The notes under the pieces were generated by a model. It was given only the letters and a program-made list of their open reading frames with translations. It made no database searches and was not told where the DNA came from. From assembly GCA_038251425.1 (NCBI GenBank), contig JBBSBI010000050.1:1-28425 (forward strand): a stretch of DNA of 28,425 bases, written 5' to 3'. Shown here in pieces: positions 12,998 through 21,283 of this stretch (position 1 is its first letter; each line of letters begins with the position of its first letter). Made by a program: the position numbers and the translations under genes. The stretch comes from JBBRRP01 sp038251425 (lineage in GTDB: Bacteria; Myxococcota_A; Polyangia; Polyangiales; Polyangiaceae).

Positions 12998-14488
12998 ATG
13001 TTCATCGACGCGCGCACTCTGCCCGAAGGAACCGAGTTTGAAGCAGATGTGGTGATTGCGGGGGCTGGCGCGGCCGGCATCACGCTTGCCAAGCGGCTCG
13101 CGGCGGCTGGGATCTCGGTGGTGCTTTTAGAGAGCGGGGGACACGAGTTTGAGGCTGAGACCCAGGCGTTGGCACTCGGGGAGATATCTGGTGCTGATTA
13201 CTGGGCGCTCGATACAGCACGCTTGCGCTATTTTGGTGGAACCACCAACCACTGGACGGGTTGGTGTCGGCCCTTAGATCCGCATGATTTCGAGAAGCGA
13301 CCTTGGGTGCAGCAGAGCGGGTGGCCGCTTTCGCGTACTGATCTCGATCCTTTTTACCGGCGTGCGCATGAACTGTGCGAGCTGGGGGAGTACGTTTACG
13401 ATCCCAAACATTGGGCTGAAAAGACGAAGACAAGCCTATTGCCGCTGGACGACACGCCGCTGCAAACGACGCTCTGGCAGCTGAGCACACCGACGCGCTT
13501 CGGACCCAGATATCGCGAGAGCCTGCTGACTGCTCCGAACGTGCAAGTGGTACTCCACACCAACGTGGTGGCGCTCGAAAATGACGATAACCCTGCCGTA
13601 ATTCAGCGTGTTCAGGCGCGCACGCTCTCCGGAATTTCGCTCAGCGTGAAGGCGCGAGCTACCGTATTAGCGCTCGGTGGCTTGGATAATGCGCGCATGC
13701 TGTTAATTGGCAGTGGTAAGCGCCCTGGTGGGATTGGGAACGAACAAGGGCTCGTGGGGCGTTACTTTGCCGACCATCCGCACTCTGCTGTTGGCATTTT
13801 GCTGTGCAACGCATCAGAAGAACAGATGCGGCTGTACCAAGATGTCGTGGATGTGGGGCGCCCCGCGGCGATTCAGGCCTCGCTCGGGATCAAGCCTGAG
13901 GTCTTAAAAGAGCATAAGCTCTTGGGGTTCAGCGCCATCTTGCGACCCGTGACTCACGATCCTCCGTATCCTGCGGCACAAGCGAAAGCTGTAGCCGCAC
14001 TTTGGGATGCTGAAAAATCAAAGTCGGTCTTCCCGCTGGAACTCTTCATTCGGACCGAACAGCTTCCCGATCCCGAAAGCTTTCTCACCTTGAGTTCGAA
14101 GAAGGACGCGCTCGGATTGCCCAAGCTTCAGCTGCATTGGCATCACCACTCGCAGACGCTCGACAGCATTAAGCGCGGTGTGGAGCTCCTGGCGGGGGCG
14201 TTTGGGCAGATCGGGCTAGGCCGGGTTCACAGCTATATTCACGCTGGAATTGAGGTCCCGGGGGCTTGGCCCGAGATCTCCGGCGGCAATCACCATATTG
14301 GGACCACGCGCATGGCTGAGGACCCGAGGTGGGGTGTCGTTGATGCTAACTGCAAGGTTTTCGGAATGGAGAATCTGTTCGTGGCGGGCAGCTCTGTTTA
14401 TCCCACTACGGGTTACGCCAACCCAACTCTCACGATCGTGGCGCTAGCCCTTCGGCTTGGCGACCACCTGGCAAAGACGCTGAGCTGA
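12998..14488 (+). CDS. GMC-family FAD-dependent oxidoreductase
   Basis: 496 residues. An N-terminal Rossmann FAD site (DVVIAGAGAAGITLAKRLAA then VVLLESGG) is followed by YFGGTTNHWTGWCRPLDPHD (the GMC flavin-proximal loop) and GWPLSRTDLDPFYRRAHE. The C-terminal GMC_oxred_C domain has HHIGTTRMAEDPRWGVVD, NLFVAGSSVYPTTGYANPTL and a final helix. The His of HHIGTTRM fits the usual active-site position. Relatives oxidise alcohols, sugars or sterols. TGAGGA lies five bases before the ATG. There is no signal peptide, but the next gene encodes a small protein with a Tat-like N-terminus, the arrangement of multi-subunit periplasmic GMC dehydrogenases in which the small subunit carries the export signal. 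Substrate unknown. Confidence 0.85.
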   Translation: MFIDARTLPEGTEFEADVVIAGAGAAGITLAKRLAAAGISVVLLESGGHEFEAETQALALGEISGADYWALDTARLRYFGGTTNHWTGWCRPLDPHDFEKRPWVQQSGWPLSRTDLDPFYRRAHELCELGEYVYDPKHWAEKTKTSLLPLDDTPLQTTLWQLSTPTRFGPRYRESLLTAPNVQVVLHTNVVALENDDNPAVIQRVQARTLSGISLSVKARATVLALGGLDNARMLLIGSGKRPGGIGNEQGLVGRYFADHPHSAVGILLCNASEEQMRLYQDVVDVGRPAAIQASLGIKPEVLKEHKLLGFSAILRPVTHDPPYPAAQAKAVAALWDAEKSKSVFPLELFIRTEQLPDPESFLTLSSKKDALGLPKLQLHWHHHSQTLDSIKRGVELLAGAFGQIGLGRVHSYIHAGIEVPGAWPEISGGNHHIGTTRMAEDPRWGVVDANCKVFGMENLFVAGSSVYPTTGYANPTLTIVALALRLGDHLAKTLS

Positions 14489-14500
14489 AGACCCCACCGA

Positions 14501-14968
14501 ATGTCACAGATATCTGACCCCCAGGCTGCTGCTCCCGAAGTTCGTCGCTCGCTGCGCGTGAGTCGACGTGCCGCTGGAATCATGGGCGGCGGAATTATAG
14601 CGGTGATCTTTGGCACAGGTGCGGCCATCATGGGCACAGCCAACGCCAAGCTTCGGCCCTATCGCAAGTTGGGTGAAAAATTGCTGTCGGTGTTTGGCAA
14701 CGGCCCCGGCTTGGCCGCCATTGGAGAAACGCAGCTCACGGGTGCCTCACCGGTGCAGCAATGGGAGGCGCTGGAGGCTCGGTTTAGCGCGAGCACGACA
14801 GTGGCGCATTGGCTCAGCGAGGTGGACGCTGGCTTGCCGGTTGCCGTGATGAATGCGGCCAAAGCCGACTTCAAGCGAGGCGCGATTCGCCCCTGCGCAG
14901 GTTGGCTGCTCAGCAATACTGAGGCGTCGCTCTGTGCCAGCGTGGCGCTCACGACGCACGCGCCCTAA
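14501..14968 (+). CDS. Small Tat-signal partner subunit of the GMC oxidoreductase (probable)
   Basis: 155 residues, 12 bases after the GMC gene. The N-terminus has a twin-arginine region (RVSRRAAGIMGGG) followed by a hydrophobic stretch (IIAVIFGTGAAIMG), consistent with Tat export or a single membrane anchor. The C-terminus contains ADFKRGAIRPCAGWLLSNTE then ASLCASVA. A similar GW(V/I)LSxTEAxLCA ending is, from memory, found in small proteins encoded next to GMC dehydrogenases. By analogy with the small subunits of FAD-glucose and gluconate dehydrogenases it may act as a chaperone and export partner. This is inference from position and motif. Confidence 0.6.
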   Translation: MSQISDPQAAAPEVRRSLRVSRRAAGIMGGGIIAVIFGTGAAIMGTANAKLRPYRKLGEKLLSVFGNGPGLAAIGETQLTGASPVQQWEALEARFSASTTVAHWLSEVDAGLPVAVMNAAKADFKRGAIRPCAGWLLSNTEASLCASVALTTHAP

Positions 14969-14974
14969 CGCAAA

Positions 14975-14989
14975 AACTGCCCAGCAGTT
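14975..14989 (-). terminator. Intrinsic terminator of the ribokinase gene
   Basis: On the minus strand AACTGC-TGG-GCAGTT forms a 6-bp stem with a 3-base loop and is followed at once by TTTTTG. It begins at the ribokinase stop codon. On the plus strand no T-run follows, so it is not a proper terminator for the GMC operon. Confidence 0.5.
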
Positions 14990-15864
14990 CAAGGCCGGAG
15001 CGTAAGAAAAGCGCTGACTTCCTGCCGGGTGGGGATCGACGCCATGGCTCCACGACGACTCACCGAAAGCGCCGCAGCCGCGCATGCTGTTCTCAGTGCT
15101 TGTGGCCACGCCACACCCAAATCAAGTTCGGCGAGCAAGTAGCCGACGAAACAATCGCCCGCAGCCACCGTATCCACCGCTTGCACTTCAAATGCAGGGA
15201 GCTGGTGTTGGATGCCATCCACCAGCGCCACCACACCACGCCCTCCGAGCGTGACGACGATGGCTGCCACGGGAAACAGCGCGGCGAGCGAGGCTGGGTT
15301 GCTGTCGCCCGAGAGCGCTTCTGCCTCGTGTTCATTCACAATAAGCGTGTCCACGAGGTTAACGGGGAAGCTCTTGACCGCGGCTGTCATGGGTGCCGGA
15401 TTGAAGGCGACACGGTGCCCGTGCTTCTTGGCAAGCTCGATGAAGCGCGCGACGCCATTGGTTTCGTTTTGGAGGAGCACCGTTGACGGTGGTTGCGCTT
15501 GGAGCTCTTGCTCAACCTGCTCTAAGTCGAGCCGTTGGTTGCAGCCGCCAAAGATAACGATGCTGTTCATCCCCTGGGCATCCACTTGAATCACCGCATG
15601 CCCACTCGGTTCACCCACAATTAACAGGGGCGCCACATCAACGCCTGCTTCTTTGAGTTCGTTACGGAGCCAAGTGCCGTCTTGACCCACCTTCCCAATG
15701 TGTTTGACCTTGCCGCCCGCGCGCGCCAACGCTAACGATTGGTTGGCTCCCTTGCCACCGCCGAGCACTGCATACTCATTGCAAGAAATGGTTTCGCCGG
15801 GCAGTGCGAGATGGTCGACGCGGTAAACGTGGTCGAGATTGATGGAGCCGATGTTGATGATCAC
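14989..15864 (-). CDS. rbsK: Ribokinase-like PfkB-family sugar kinase
   Basis: 291 residues from a GTG at 15864, chosen because GAGGA lies 8 bases upstream and the frame then begins directly with IINIGSINLDHVYRV. A longer in-frame start at 15918 adds 18 residues of no character. The motifs are those of ribokinase: GSINLDHVYRVDHLALPGET, GGGKGANQSLALARAGG, FNPAPMTAAV, VNEHEAEALSG, and VDTVAAGDCFVGYLL with the catalytic base Asp at residue 237. The end ACAAAALSVSRRGAMASIP is close to E. coli RbsK. The reaction would be ATP-dependent phosphorylation of ribose or a similar sugar. No transporter is adjacent; a divergent AraC-type regulator is. Sugar specificity is not proven. Confidence 0.85.
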   Translation of the reverse strand: MIINIGSINLDHVYRVDHLALPGETISCNEYAVLGGGKGANQSLALARAGGKVKHIGKVGQDGTWLRNELKEAGVDVAPLLIVGEPSGHAVIQVDAQGMNSIVIFGGCNQRLDLEQVEQELQAQPPSTVLLQNETNGVARFIELAKKHGHRVAFNPAPMTAAVKSFPVNLVDTLIVNEHEAEALSGDSNPASLAALFPVAAIVVTLGGRGVVALVDGIQHQLPAFEVQAVDTVAAGDCFVGYLLAELDLGVAWPQALRTACAAAALSVSRRGAMASIPTRQEVSAFLTLRP

Positions 15865-15967
15865 GTGGTGGGTCCTCGGAGTTGGTGCATTGTGCCAATC
15901 GCCACAGGGCTTGTACACCGTTGGTCGCGTTAGGCGCTTCCTGGCAATCTGTCGGGGGTGCGCGTTT

Positions 15968-15973
15968 TATAAT
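15968..15973 (+). promoter_or_regulatory. Probable -10 box for the AraC-type gene
   Basis: A perfect TATAAT in an AT-rich patch (TTTTATAATGTTTTTT) lies 55 bases before the regulator start in the ribokinase/AraC divergent region. No good -35 element is found at 15-18 bases upstream, as is common for activator-dependent or autoregulated promoters. Confidence 0.35.
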
Positions 15974-16028
15974 GTTTTTTCTCCTGGAATTGCGCCTCGG
16001 GATCCGATAATTTGTCGCCTGGAGCAGC

Positions 16029-16913
16029 ATGCTGGCAGCAGAGGGTCCGTACACGCCTTGGATACATCTAGCGGATAATGGTCCGCGGCCACCGGGTTGG
16101 AGCATTCATCAGCGCGTGCTGTCGCACTACCTCTTGGTGGTGAGCTACGAAGGAGGGGAACAGAACGTCATTGATGGGGCAGCGCTCGGCGTACCAAGAA
16201 ATGGTGCTTACCTCGTGCAGCCTGGCGTCCTGACGCAGCTTATCGCTTCACGCGAGGGCAGTCGGCCTTCGTGGGTTCATTTTGACGTGAAGTTCAATGC
16301 CCGTCGCGAGGAGCATCGGGATACCATGTCCTTCGAGACGGAGCTCCAGTCACGTGCGCATTTGGCGCAGCCCTCCGCGCGCGAAGTGTGGGGAGTGGAT
16401 TTGCCGGTGCTGGTACCGCTCGGTCTCGCTCCGCTCTTCGCTCGCAGCTTGGATCCGATTGTAGAGCTCTGGCGAACCGGCGACCCGTACGATCAGATCA
16501 AAGCCAATCATGAGCTCGGGGGGCTCCTTTTAGCTTGGGTGGAATCGGTGCGCCCCGTGCTGGAGAAGCCTCCGCTGGACGTCACGGCACGCATTCGACG
16601 GGCTGAAGCCATCGCGCGTGAGCGCCTGGCACACGGCTTCGATGTCGAGGAATTCGCCCAAGCGGCGGGCTTTAGTCGGGCGCATTTTAGCAAGGTTTAT
16701 AAACAAAAACGCGGCCTCAGCCCTGGGCATGCGCTGCGTAATTTACGGCTCGAAACCGCCGAACATCTACTCGTGAGCACGGCGCTTGGCATCAATGATG
16801 TGGCGCGTTTGGTGGGCTATCCGGATAGCACCGTATTCAGTCGCAGCTTTCGGCAACGGCATGGCACGACGCCTTCTGAGTGGCGTCAGAGGCAGAGTGC
16901 GGAGCGCGGCTGA
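16029..16913 (+). CDS. AraC-family transcriptional regulator
   Basis: 294 residues. The N-terminal half is an AraC-binding cupin-like sensor (WSIHQRVLSHYLLVVSYEGG, VPRNGAYLVQPGVL). The C-terminal ~95 residues are the double helix-turn-helix: RIRRAEAIARERLAHGFDVE, FAQAAGFSRAHFSKVYKQ, KRGLSPGHALRNLRLETAEH, then the second HTH INDVARLVGYPDSTVFSR and FRQRHGTTPSEWR. The fold and the FR..G.TP..WR ending are diagnostic. GGAG sits five bases before the ATG. It is divergent from the ribokinase gene with 164 bp between starts, so it likely responds to a sugar and controls that kinase; this is inference from arrangement. Confidence 0.85.
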   Translation: MLAAEGPYTPWIHLADNGPRPPGWSIHQRVLSHYLLVVSYEGGEQNVIDGAALGVPRNGAYLVQPGVLTQLIASREGSRPSWVHFDVKFNARREEHRDTMSFETELQSRAHLAQPSAREVWGVDLPVLVPLGLAPLFARSLDPIVELWRTGDPYDQIKANHELGGLLLAWVESVRPVLEKPPLDVTARIRRAEAIARERLAHGFDVEEFAQAAGFSRAHFSKVYKQKRGLSPGHALRNLRLETAEHLLVSTALGINDVARLVGYPDSTVFSRSFRQRHGTTPSEWRQRQSAERG

Positions 16914-16935
16914 TACGGAGCGTCCGCATTGGGAC

Positions 16936-17664
16936 TCAGAGATTGTTGCCGACCAGCTTGTTGAACTCGGGATCGGCGTCGCGGTAGCGGTCGGGAAAAA
17001 GCACCACCTTGGAACGTCCGTTGCTGATCCGGATGAACGCGGTCAGCCCCGTGAGCGAATATTCGGTGAGTTCGCACAAGAGCAGCGTATCGCCGTTCGC
17101 TCCTGTTCTCGCAGGGCCAGCGCGATTCCGTCCGAAATCATCGCAGGCAACGGGGATGGGCAGTTCCGACTCCAAACGAAAGAGCTTTGGATTGTTGGCT
17201 ACGTAGCGCACAGAGAAGGGCGCTCCTGTTTCTCCCGCCTCACGCTCAACCTGCGTGGTGCAGAATCCGAAGTCCGGTGCGCCTCTGGGCGCGCAGCTCG
17301 CCTTACCGAGGCGCTCTTTGTCGGCCGCCAGCACGCGGCGGGCCCACAGCAAGAAGGGACGCAACGGCTGTTCTTGGTTGAGCTGGCGTTCCTTTTGCTG
17401 ATGTTCGAGCTGGAGCTGTCGCTGGGCCTCTTGGAGCGTGAGGAGCTCCTGCATGCGCGTCACATCCCAGGCTGAGGCCTTGCTGCAGGACCCTCGGGCT
17501 ATGAGAAGTTGAGCTTTGGCTGCTTCCACTTTGCCCACGCGAAGCGACTCGCGCGCCTGCTGGCGACTTTGGGTGCAGGCTTCCGGCTCACCTCGTTCGC
17601 GCTCACAGCTGAAGAGCGCTGAAGCTAACCAAAGGATGGAAATAACGCGCGAAACACGACTCAC
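16936..17664 (-). CDS. Hypothetical lipoprotein with helical N-terminal region
   Basis: 242 residues from a GTG at 17664. It has a lipoprotein signal (VISILWLASALFSC), a helical region rich in Gln, Glu and Arg (AKAQLLIARGSC, then LQEAQRQLQLEHQQKERQLN), and a C-terminal domain with cysteines (SCAPRG, FGFC, VACDDFGRN, LLLCELTEY). The first part resembles a TPR-like pair, the second is beta-rich. I do not recognise the family. It is downstream of yciB-mscS on the same strand, 46 bases away, and may be cotranscribed. Confidence 0.65.
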   Translation of the reverse strand: MSRVSRVISILWLASALFSCERERGEPEACTQSRQQARESLRVGKVEAAKAQLLIARGSCSKASAWDVTRMQELLTLQEAQRQLQLEHQQKERQLNQEQPLRPFLLWARRVLAADKERLGKASCAPRGAPDFGFCTTQVEREAGETGAPFSVRYVANNPKLFRLESELPIPVACDDFGRNRAGPARTGANGDTLLLCELTEYSLTGLTAFIRISNGRSKVVLFPDRYRDADPEFNKLVGNNL

Positions 17665-17710
17665 GATTCCGGGACTAGCACGAGTGGCCCCCCGGCGTTA
17701 GGGGGAAGAT

Positions 17711-19402
17711 TTAGCGCCGCGCGAGGCGGGTGATCGCGATTTCCGCCTCGCCCAGGCTTAGAGCGAGCATCCCGAAGAGATCAGGCAGTTCAATCGAGGG
17801 TGCAAAAGCTGCACAATAATGCCAATTGTGCTCATCGATCTCGAACAACTTCAGGCTCACGTCAGCTTGAATGCGCTTTGCGAAATCGGTGAGCACCCTT
17901 TCCAAGCGCTCACGTTCCACGCTGCGTGGCACCCGGAGCTCAAACACCGCTTGCGCGGAGCTTCCAATCAGACGAGTGGCGTGCACTAGGCCGAGCAGAT
18001 GAGGCACCCGAACTTCGGCGCCGTCAGCATCCAAGAGCCGAACATCCAGTATTCCCACTTCGAGCACATGACCACGCTGGCCACCAAACTCAACGCTGCT
18101 TCCAACCTTGAAGCGTCGTAGGAAAAGCGTCGCTGTGCCCATGGCGGCAGTCGCTAGGATTGGCAAGCCGGCGAGCCCAAGCCCGGCAAGGCCCAACATC
18201 GCGGTGCGCGTGAGTGGCCCGTCCGCGGCGCCCGTAACGATGGGCCCCACAAACAACATCGCGCCCAGTACGATCGCCGTACGCAAGAGCAGGCTCAGCG
18301 GCTGCGCAAAATCTCTTGGGATCCCGCCGAGTTGAGTTTCACCGCGAGCTACGCTCGCAAACAGCAAGGCGACAAAGCGCAGCAAAAGAAAGAGCGCTAG
18401 GCCCGAAAGGCCGGCAACCAACAGCACCGGCAGTGTCTGCGCCAAACGCTCCGTGAGCTCCGAGAAGGGCAAGACAACGAGGCCCGTCAGGCGTGCGGTG
18501 AACCCGCGAGTGCTCTCAAACAACGAAAGCACTCCAACAAGATACGAATAGAGCAAGCCAAGAGTGAAGAGCCAACGGCCGAGCCCGACAGCTAACAGCA
18601 GGCCGTGTTGTACCGGTACCGGGCCGAGCAGCTCAAATGAGAAGAGCCGAAGCGCGGGCACACGGTCGGGGTTATCTTGCAGCCACTCGCGCATGCGTTG
18701 CGACCGGGTTCGGACTTTTCTGAGCAGATAGACACCGATCAGCCCAAGGAAGATCGCGAGTGCAATTGAAAAAGCGGTCTTCGTGATCGCGTTCCGACGT
18801 TTCTCAGAAATGATTCCGGCGCGGACTTTTTCTTCAAACGCTGTCGCAAAGGTGTCGAGTGAAACTTCTCCCACGCTCCGCGCGTCGGCCACCGAAAGTG
18901 CCAGGATCGCGTGGCTTCCGACGAAAATCACGGCCAGGTCCCCGCGCGTTTCAACGCGAGCCTCTTCGAGCTTGGCGTGCTGAAGCACGGCTTTTAGAGC
19001 CTCGTTGGCGAGATTGGCTCGTTCCCCCGGTGAGTGCGGACCCAGCGGCAACTTGAGAGTGAGGAGAACGCTATCCCCGAGCCGTACCTCTGCACTTTCA
19101 GCTGGCGGTGGTACAGATTTCGGGGGTTTACCTCCTGAGGCAGGGCTGGGAAGGGCAACCCCTTTGGGTGGAGCCGATGTCGAACCGATCGGCGCGACCC
19201 CAGGCGCGGGAGAGGCAGGCACGTGCCCCGCATCAGCTGCACGCGCAGGAGTCCCAGGCATAACGTTCGCCGAAACTCCGCCTGCGCCACCCGCGCCTCC
19301 CGCGTGAGGAGGCAACCCACCTGTCAGCAACAGCGCTAGGCCGAGGCAGCCGAACGTAAGCCAGCGAACCGCGTGGGCAGAGCTCCGGCCGCGCTGATTC
19401 AC
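17711..19402 (-). CDS. MscS-like mechanosensitive channel protein with large periplasmic N-terminus
   Basis: 563 residues. A signal-like hydrophobic segment (FGCLGLALLLTGGLPPHAGG) is followed by a Gly/Ala/Pro linker and a periplasmic domain (DSVLLTLKLPLGPHSPGERA). Next come five or so hydrophobic helices, among them FSIALAIFLGLIGVYLL, LPVLLVAGLSGLALFLLLRF and AIVLGAMLFVGPIV. The MscS-type pore region and beta domain are visible in AMGTATLFLRRFKVGSSVEF, GGQRGHVLEVGILDVRLLDA and DGAEVRVPHLL. The last corresponds to the DG..V.IPN motif, with H for the usual N. The family releases osmolytes under membrane tension or acts in sensing. The GTG start overlaps the yciB stop (19399-19402), so the two are coupled. 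Confidence 0.75.
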   Translation of the reverse strand: MNQRGRSSAHAVRWLTFGCLGLALLLTGGLPPHAGGAGGAGGVSANVMPGTPARAADAGHVPASPAPGVAPIGSTSAPPKGVALPSPASGGKPPKSVPPPAESAEVRLGDSVLLTLKLPLGPHSPGERANLANEALKAVLQHAKLEEARVETRGDLAVIFVGSHAILALSVADARSVGEVSLDTFATAFEEKVRAGIISEKRRNAITKTAFSIALAIFLGLIGVYLLRKVRTRSQRMREWLQDNPDRVPALRLFSFELLGPVPVQHGLLLAVGLGRWLFTLGLLYSYLVGVLSLFESTRGFTARLTGLVVLPFSELTERLAQTLPVLLVAGLSGLALFLLLRFVALLFASVARGETQLGGIPRDFAQPLSLLLRTAIVLGAMLFVGPIVTGAADGPLTRTAMLGLAGLGLAGLPILATAAMGTATLFLRRFKVGSSVEFGGQRGHVLEVGILDVRLLDADGAEVRVPHLLGLVHATRLIGSSAQAVFELRVPRSVERERLERVLTDFAKRIQADVSLKLFEIDEHNWHYCAAFAPSIELPDLFGMLALSLGEAEIAITRLARR

Positions 19403-19944
19403 GAAGGCTCTTTTTCGGGCTCGCGCAGCGCCACGGAAGTGTAGACGGCCAGTGTGAGATTCAAGACCACCAAGCTCACCAGCTTATAAACCACCCAGGT
19501 ACTCAACGGTAGCGTATAGGCCACCGCAAGATTCAAGGCTCCAGCTAGCGCCAGCGCCCAGCCCCAAACCGCATTCACACGCCGCCAGACGGCATCCTCC
19601 ACCGGATGCGTGGGGGCCATCACCTTCTCGATCAAATTCTTGATGGTGAGCTGCTTTGCGAACCATTGACGGCCCAGAATGATCGCGGCTCCCAGCCATA
19701 AAAATAGGCTTGGCTTCCATTTGATGAAGTTTTCATTGTGTAGCCAAAGCGTCAGGCCTCCGAGCACCAAAGCTAAGCCCAAGCTGAACAAGTGCAGCTT
19801 CTCAACTCGGCGTTTCCAAAGCCACATGGCTGCAACTTGGACCAGGGAGCCGACCATCAACACGCCGGTGGCCACGTAAATGCCCCAGCCAAAGTAGGCC
19901 ACTAGAAATCCGGCGATGGGTAGAATGTCGATGAAGAAACTCAT
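19399..19944 (-). CDS. yciB: YciB / inner-membrane septation protein A
   Basis: 181 residues from the ATG at 19944, chosen because the protein then starts MSFFIDILPIAGFLVAYFGW as family members do. Five membrane segments are seen. The typical YciB features are LWLHNENFIKWKPSLFLWLG, ILGRQWFAKQLTIKNLIEKV, VWRRVNAVWGWALALAGALN and the terminal YKLVSLVVLNL. The family affects cell-envelope integrity and septation; its biochemical activity is unknown. Coupling to an MscS-like channel suggests an envelope-tension operon. It is divergent from the ABC transporter operon. Confidence 0.9.
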   Translation of the reverse strand: MSFFIDILPIAGFLVAYFGWGIYVATGVLMVGSLVQVAAMWLWKRRVEKLHLFSLGLALVLGGLTLWLHNENFIKWKPSLFLWLGAAIILGRQWFAKQLTIKNLIEKVMAPTHPVEDAVWRRVNAVWGWALALAGALNLAVAYTLPLSTWVVYKLVSLVVLNLTLAVYTSVALREPEKEPS

Positions 19945-20084
19945 GAGACGGCTCAATTGCGGTAGGGCGCCCACGCTAACACAGGACCTTCCGGCGTCTT
20001 CCCCCAAGTTGTCAGGGAAAAGCAGCCATGCCGGCAAGCGCATTCCTCACCCGGCCCCCACTGTGTTAAGCGAACCGGAGAGAA

Positions 20085-20098
20085 AGCCCAACCGGGCT
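20085..20098 (+). promoter_or_regulatory. Small hairpin in the liv operon leader
   Basis: AGCCC-AACC-GGGCT (5-bp stem, 4-base loop) lies just before the ribosome binding site (AAGGGAA near 20104) of the first liv gene. It could influence translation start or be part of an operator. No T-run follows. Confidence 0.25.
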
Positions 20099-20119
20099 AA
20101 ACGAAGGGAATGCCCGAGT

Positions 20120-21283
20120 ATGGTGCAACGTCGAAAGCTTTTGATCGGTTCTGGCGCGCTCTTTCTAACGGCGACTGCCTGCAAGCCTGCGGGTGGCGGA
20201 GCACCCGGCGCTGCCGAGCAGCAACCCGGAGAGATTGTGATTGGCCACTACGCCGCCATGACCGGCAGCATCGCGCACTTTGGCCAAGACACGGACAAGG
20301 CGATTCGGTTGGCCATTGATGAAGTGAACCAGAAGGGTGGCGTGAAGGGTCGAAAGCTCAAGCTGGTGACGCTCGATGATCGCGGCGATTCCGCGGAGGC
20401 TGCTAATGCCGTGTCGCGATTGATCGATGTGGAGAAGGTGGTGGCGTTGCTAGGGGAAGTGGCGTCGAGCCTTTCCTTGGCGGGTGGGCGAGTCGCGCAG
20501 CGCCGCCAGATCCCGATGGTGTCGCCTTCATCCACCAATCCGAAAGTGACCGAAGTCGGAGATTACATATTCCGGGTTTGCTTCCTTGACCCCTTTCAGG
20601 GCCTGGTGATGGCCAAATTTGCGCGTGAGAACCTGAAAATTAGTCGCGTCGCGATCATCAAGGATGTGCGCAACGATTATTCAATCGGGCTCGCCGAGGC
20701 CTTCAAGAAATCCTTTGTAGCGCTCGGTGGCACGATCAACGTGGAGCAATCCTACAGCGCGGGCGACACGGATTTTAGCGCGCAGGTAACAGCGGTTCGA
20801 GCTGGTAACCCGGAAGCGATGTTTGTGCCAGGCTACTACGCGGAGGTGGGCGCGATCGCCAAGACCGCCCAGAGGCTTGGTCTCAAGGTTCCGCTGCTGG
20901 GAGGCGACGGCTGGGATGCCCCGGATCTGTTCAAGATCGGCGGCGACGCGTTGGATGGCTCCTATTTTTCAAACCACTTCGCCCCCGACATGGCGACGCC
21001 CAAGGCTAAGAAATTCGTTGCGGATTTCACCAAGAAGTACGGCGAGCCCCCAACTGGCCTCGGCGCTCTAGGTTACGACGCGCTCATGGTCCTTGTTGAG
21101 GCGATGAACAAGGCACCCACGATCACCCCGAAAGCAATTCGCGATGAACTGGCTCGGGTGAAGGATGTGGCGGGTGTCACTGGCAACATCACCATCGACG
21201 CTGGGCGAAATGCCAAAAAGAGCGCGGTTGTCTTGAAGATCTCAGGGGGAGCCGCCAAGTTTGAAGCCATGATGGCGCCGTGA
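20120..21283 (+). CDS. livK: Branched-chain amino acid ABC transporter substrate-binding lipoprotein
   Basis: 387 residues from the ATG at 20120, with AAGGGAA about 10 bases upstream. This start gives a basic, Tat-like or lipoprotein signal (QRRKLLIGSGALFLTATAC) with the lipid-attached Cys. The mature part is a Peripla_BP_6 fold: IVIGHYAAMTGSIAHFGQDT, INxDD-type strand KLVTLDDRGDSAEAANAVSR, VVALLGEVASSLSLAGG, IPMVSPSSTNPKVTEVGDYI, FRVCFLDPFQGLVMAKFA and the C-lobe GYYAEVGAIAKTAQRLGL. It binds the amino acid or amide in the periplasm and hands it to LivHM. The exact ligand (Leu/Ile/Val, urea or another) is not readable. First gene of a five-gene operon. Confidence 0.9.
   Translation: MVQRRKLLIGSGALFLTATACKPAGGGAPGAAEQQPGEIVIGHYAAMTGSIAHFGQDTDKAIRLAIDEVNQKGGVKGRKLKLVTLDDRGDSAEAANAVSRLIDVEKVVALLGEVASSLSLAGGRVAQRRQIPMVSPSSTNPKVTEVGDYIFRVCFLDPFQGLVMAKFARENLKISRVAIIKDVRNDYSIGLAEAFKKSFVALGGTINVEQSYSAGDTDFSAQVTAVRAGNPEAMFVPGYYAEVGAIAKTAQRLGLKVPLLGGDGWDAPDLFKIGGDALDGSYFSNHFAPDMATPKAKKFVADFTKKYGEPPTGLGALGYDALMVLVEAMNKAPTITPKAIRDELARVKDVAGVTGNITIDAGRNAKKSAVVLKISGGAAKFEAMMAP

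Noticed and set aside
17688..17705. CCCCCC..GGGGG hairpin between the lipoprotein and the MscS-like gene
   Set aside because: No T-run follows on the minus strand and the loop is variable; it may be chance in a G/C-rich spacer.
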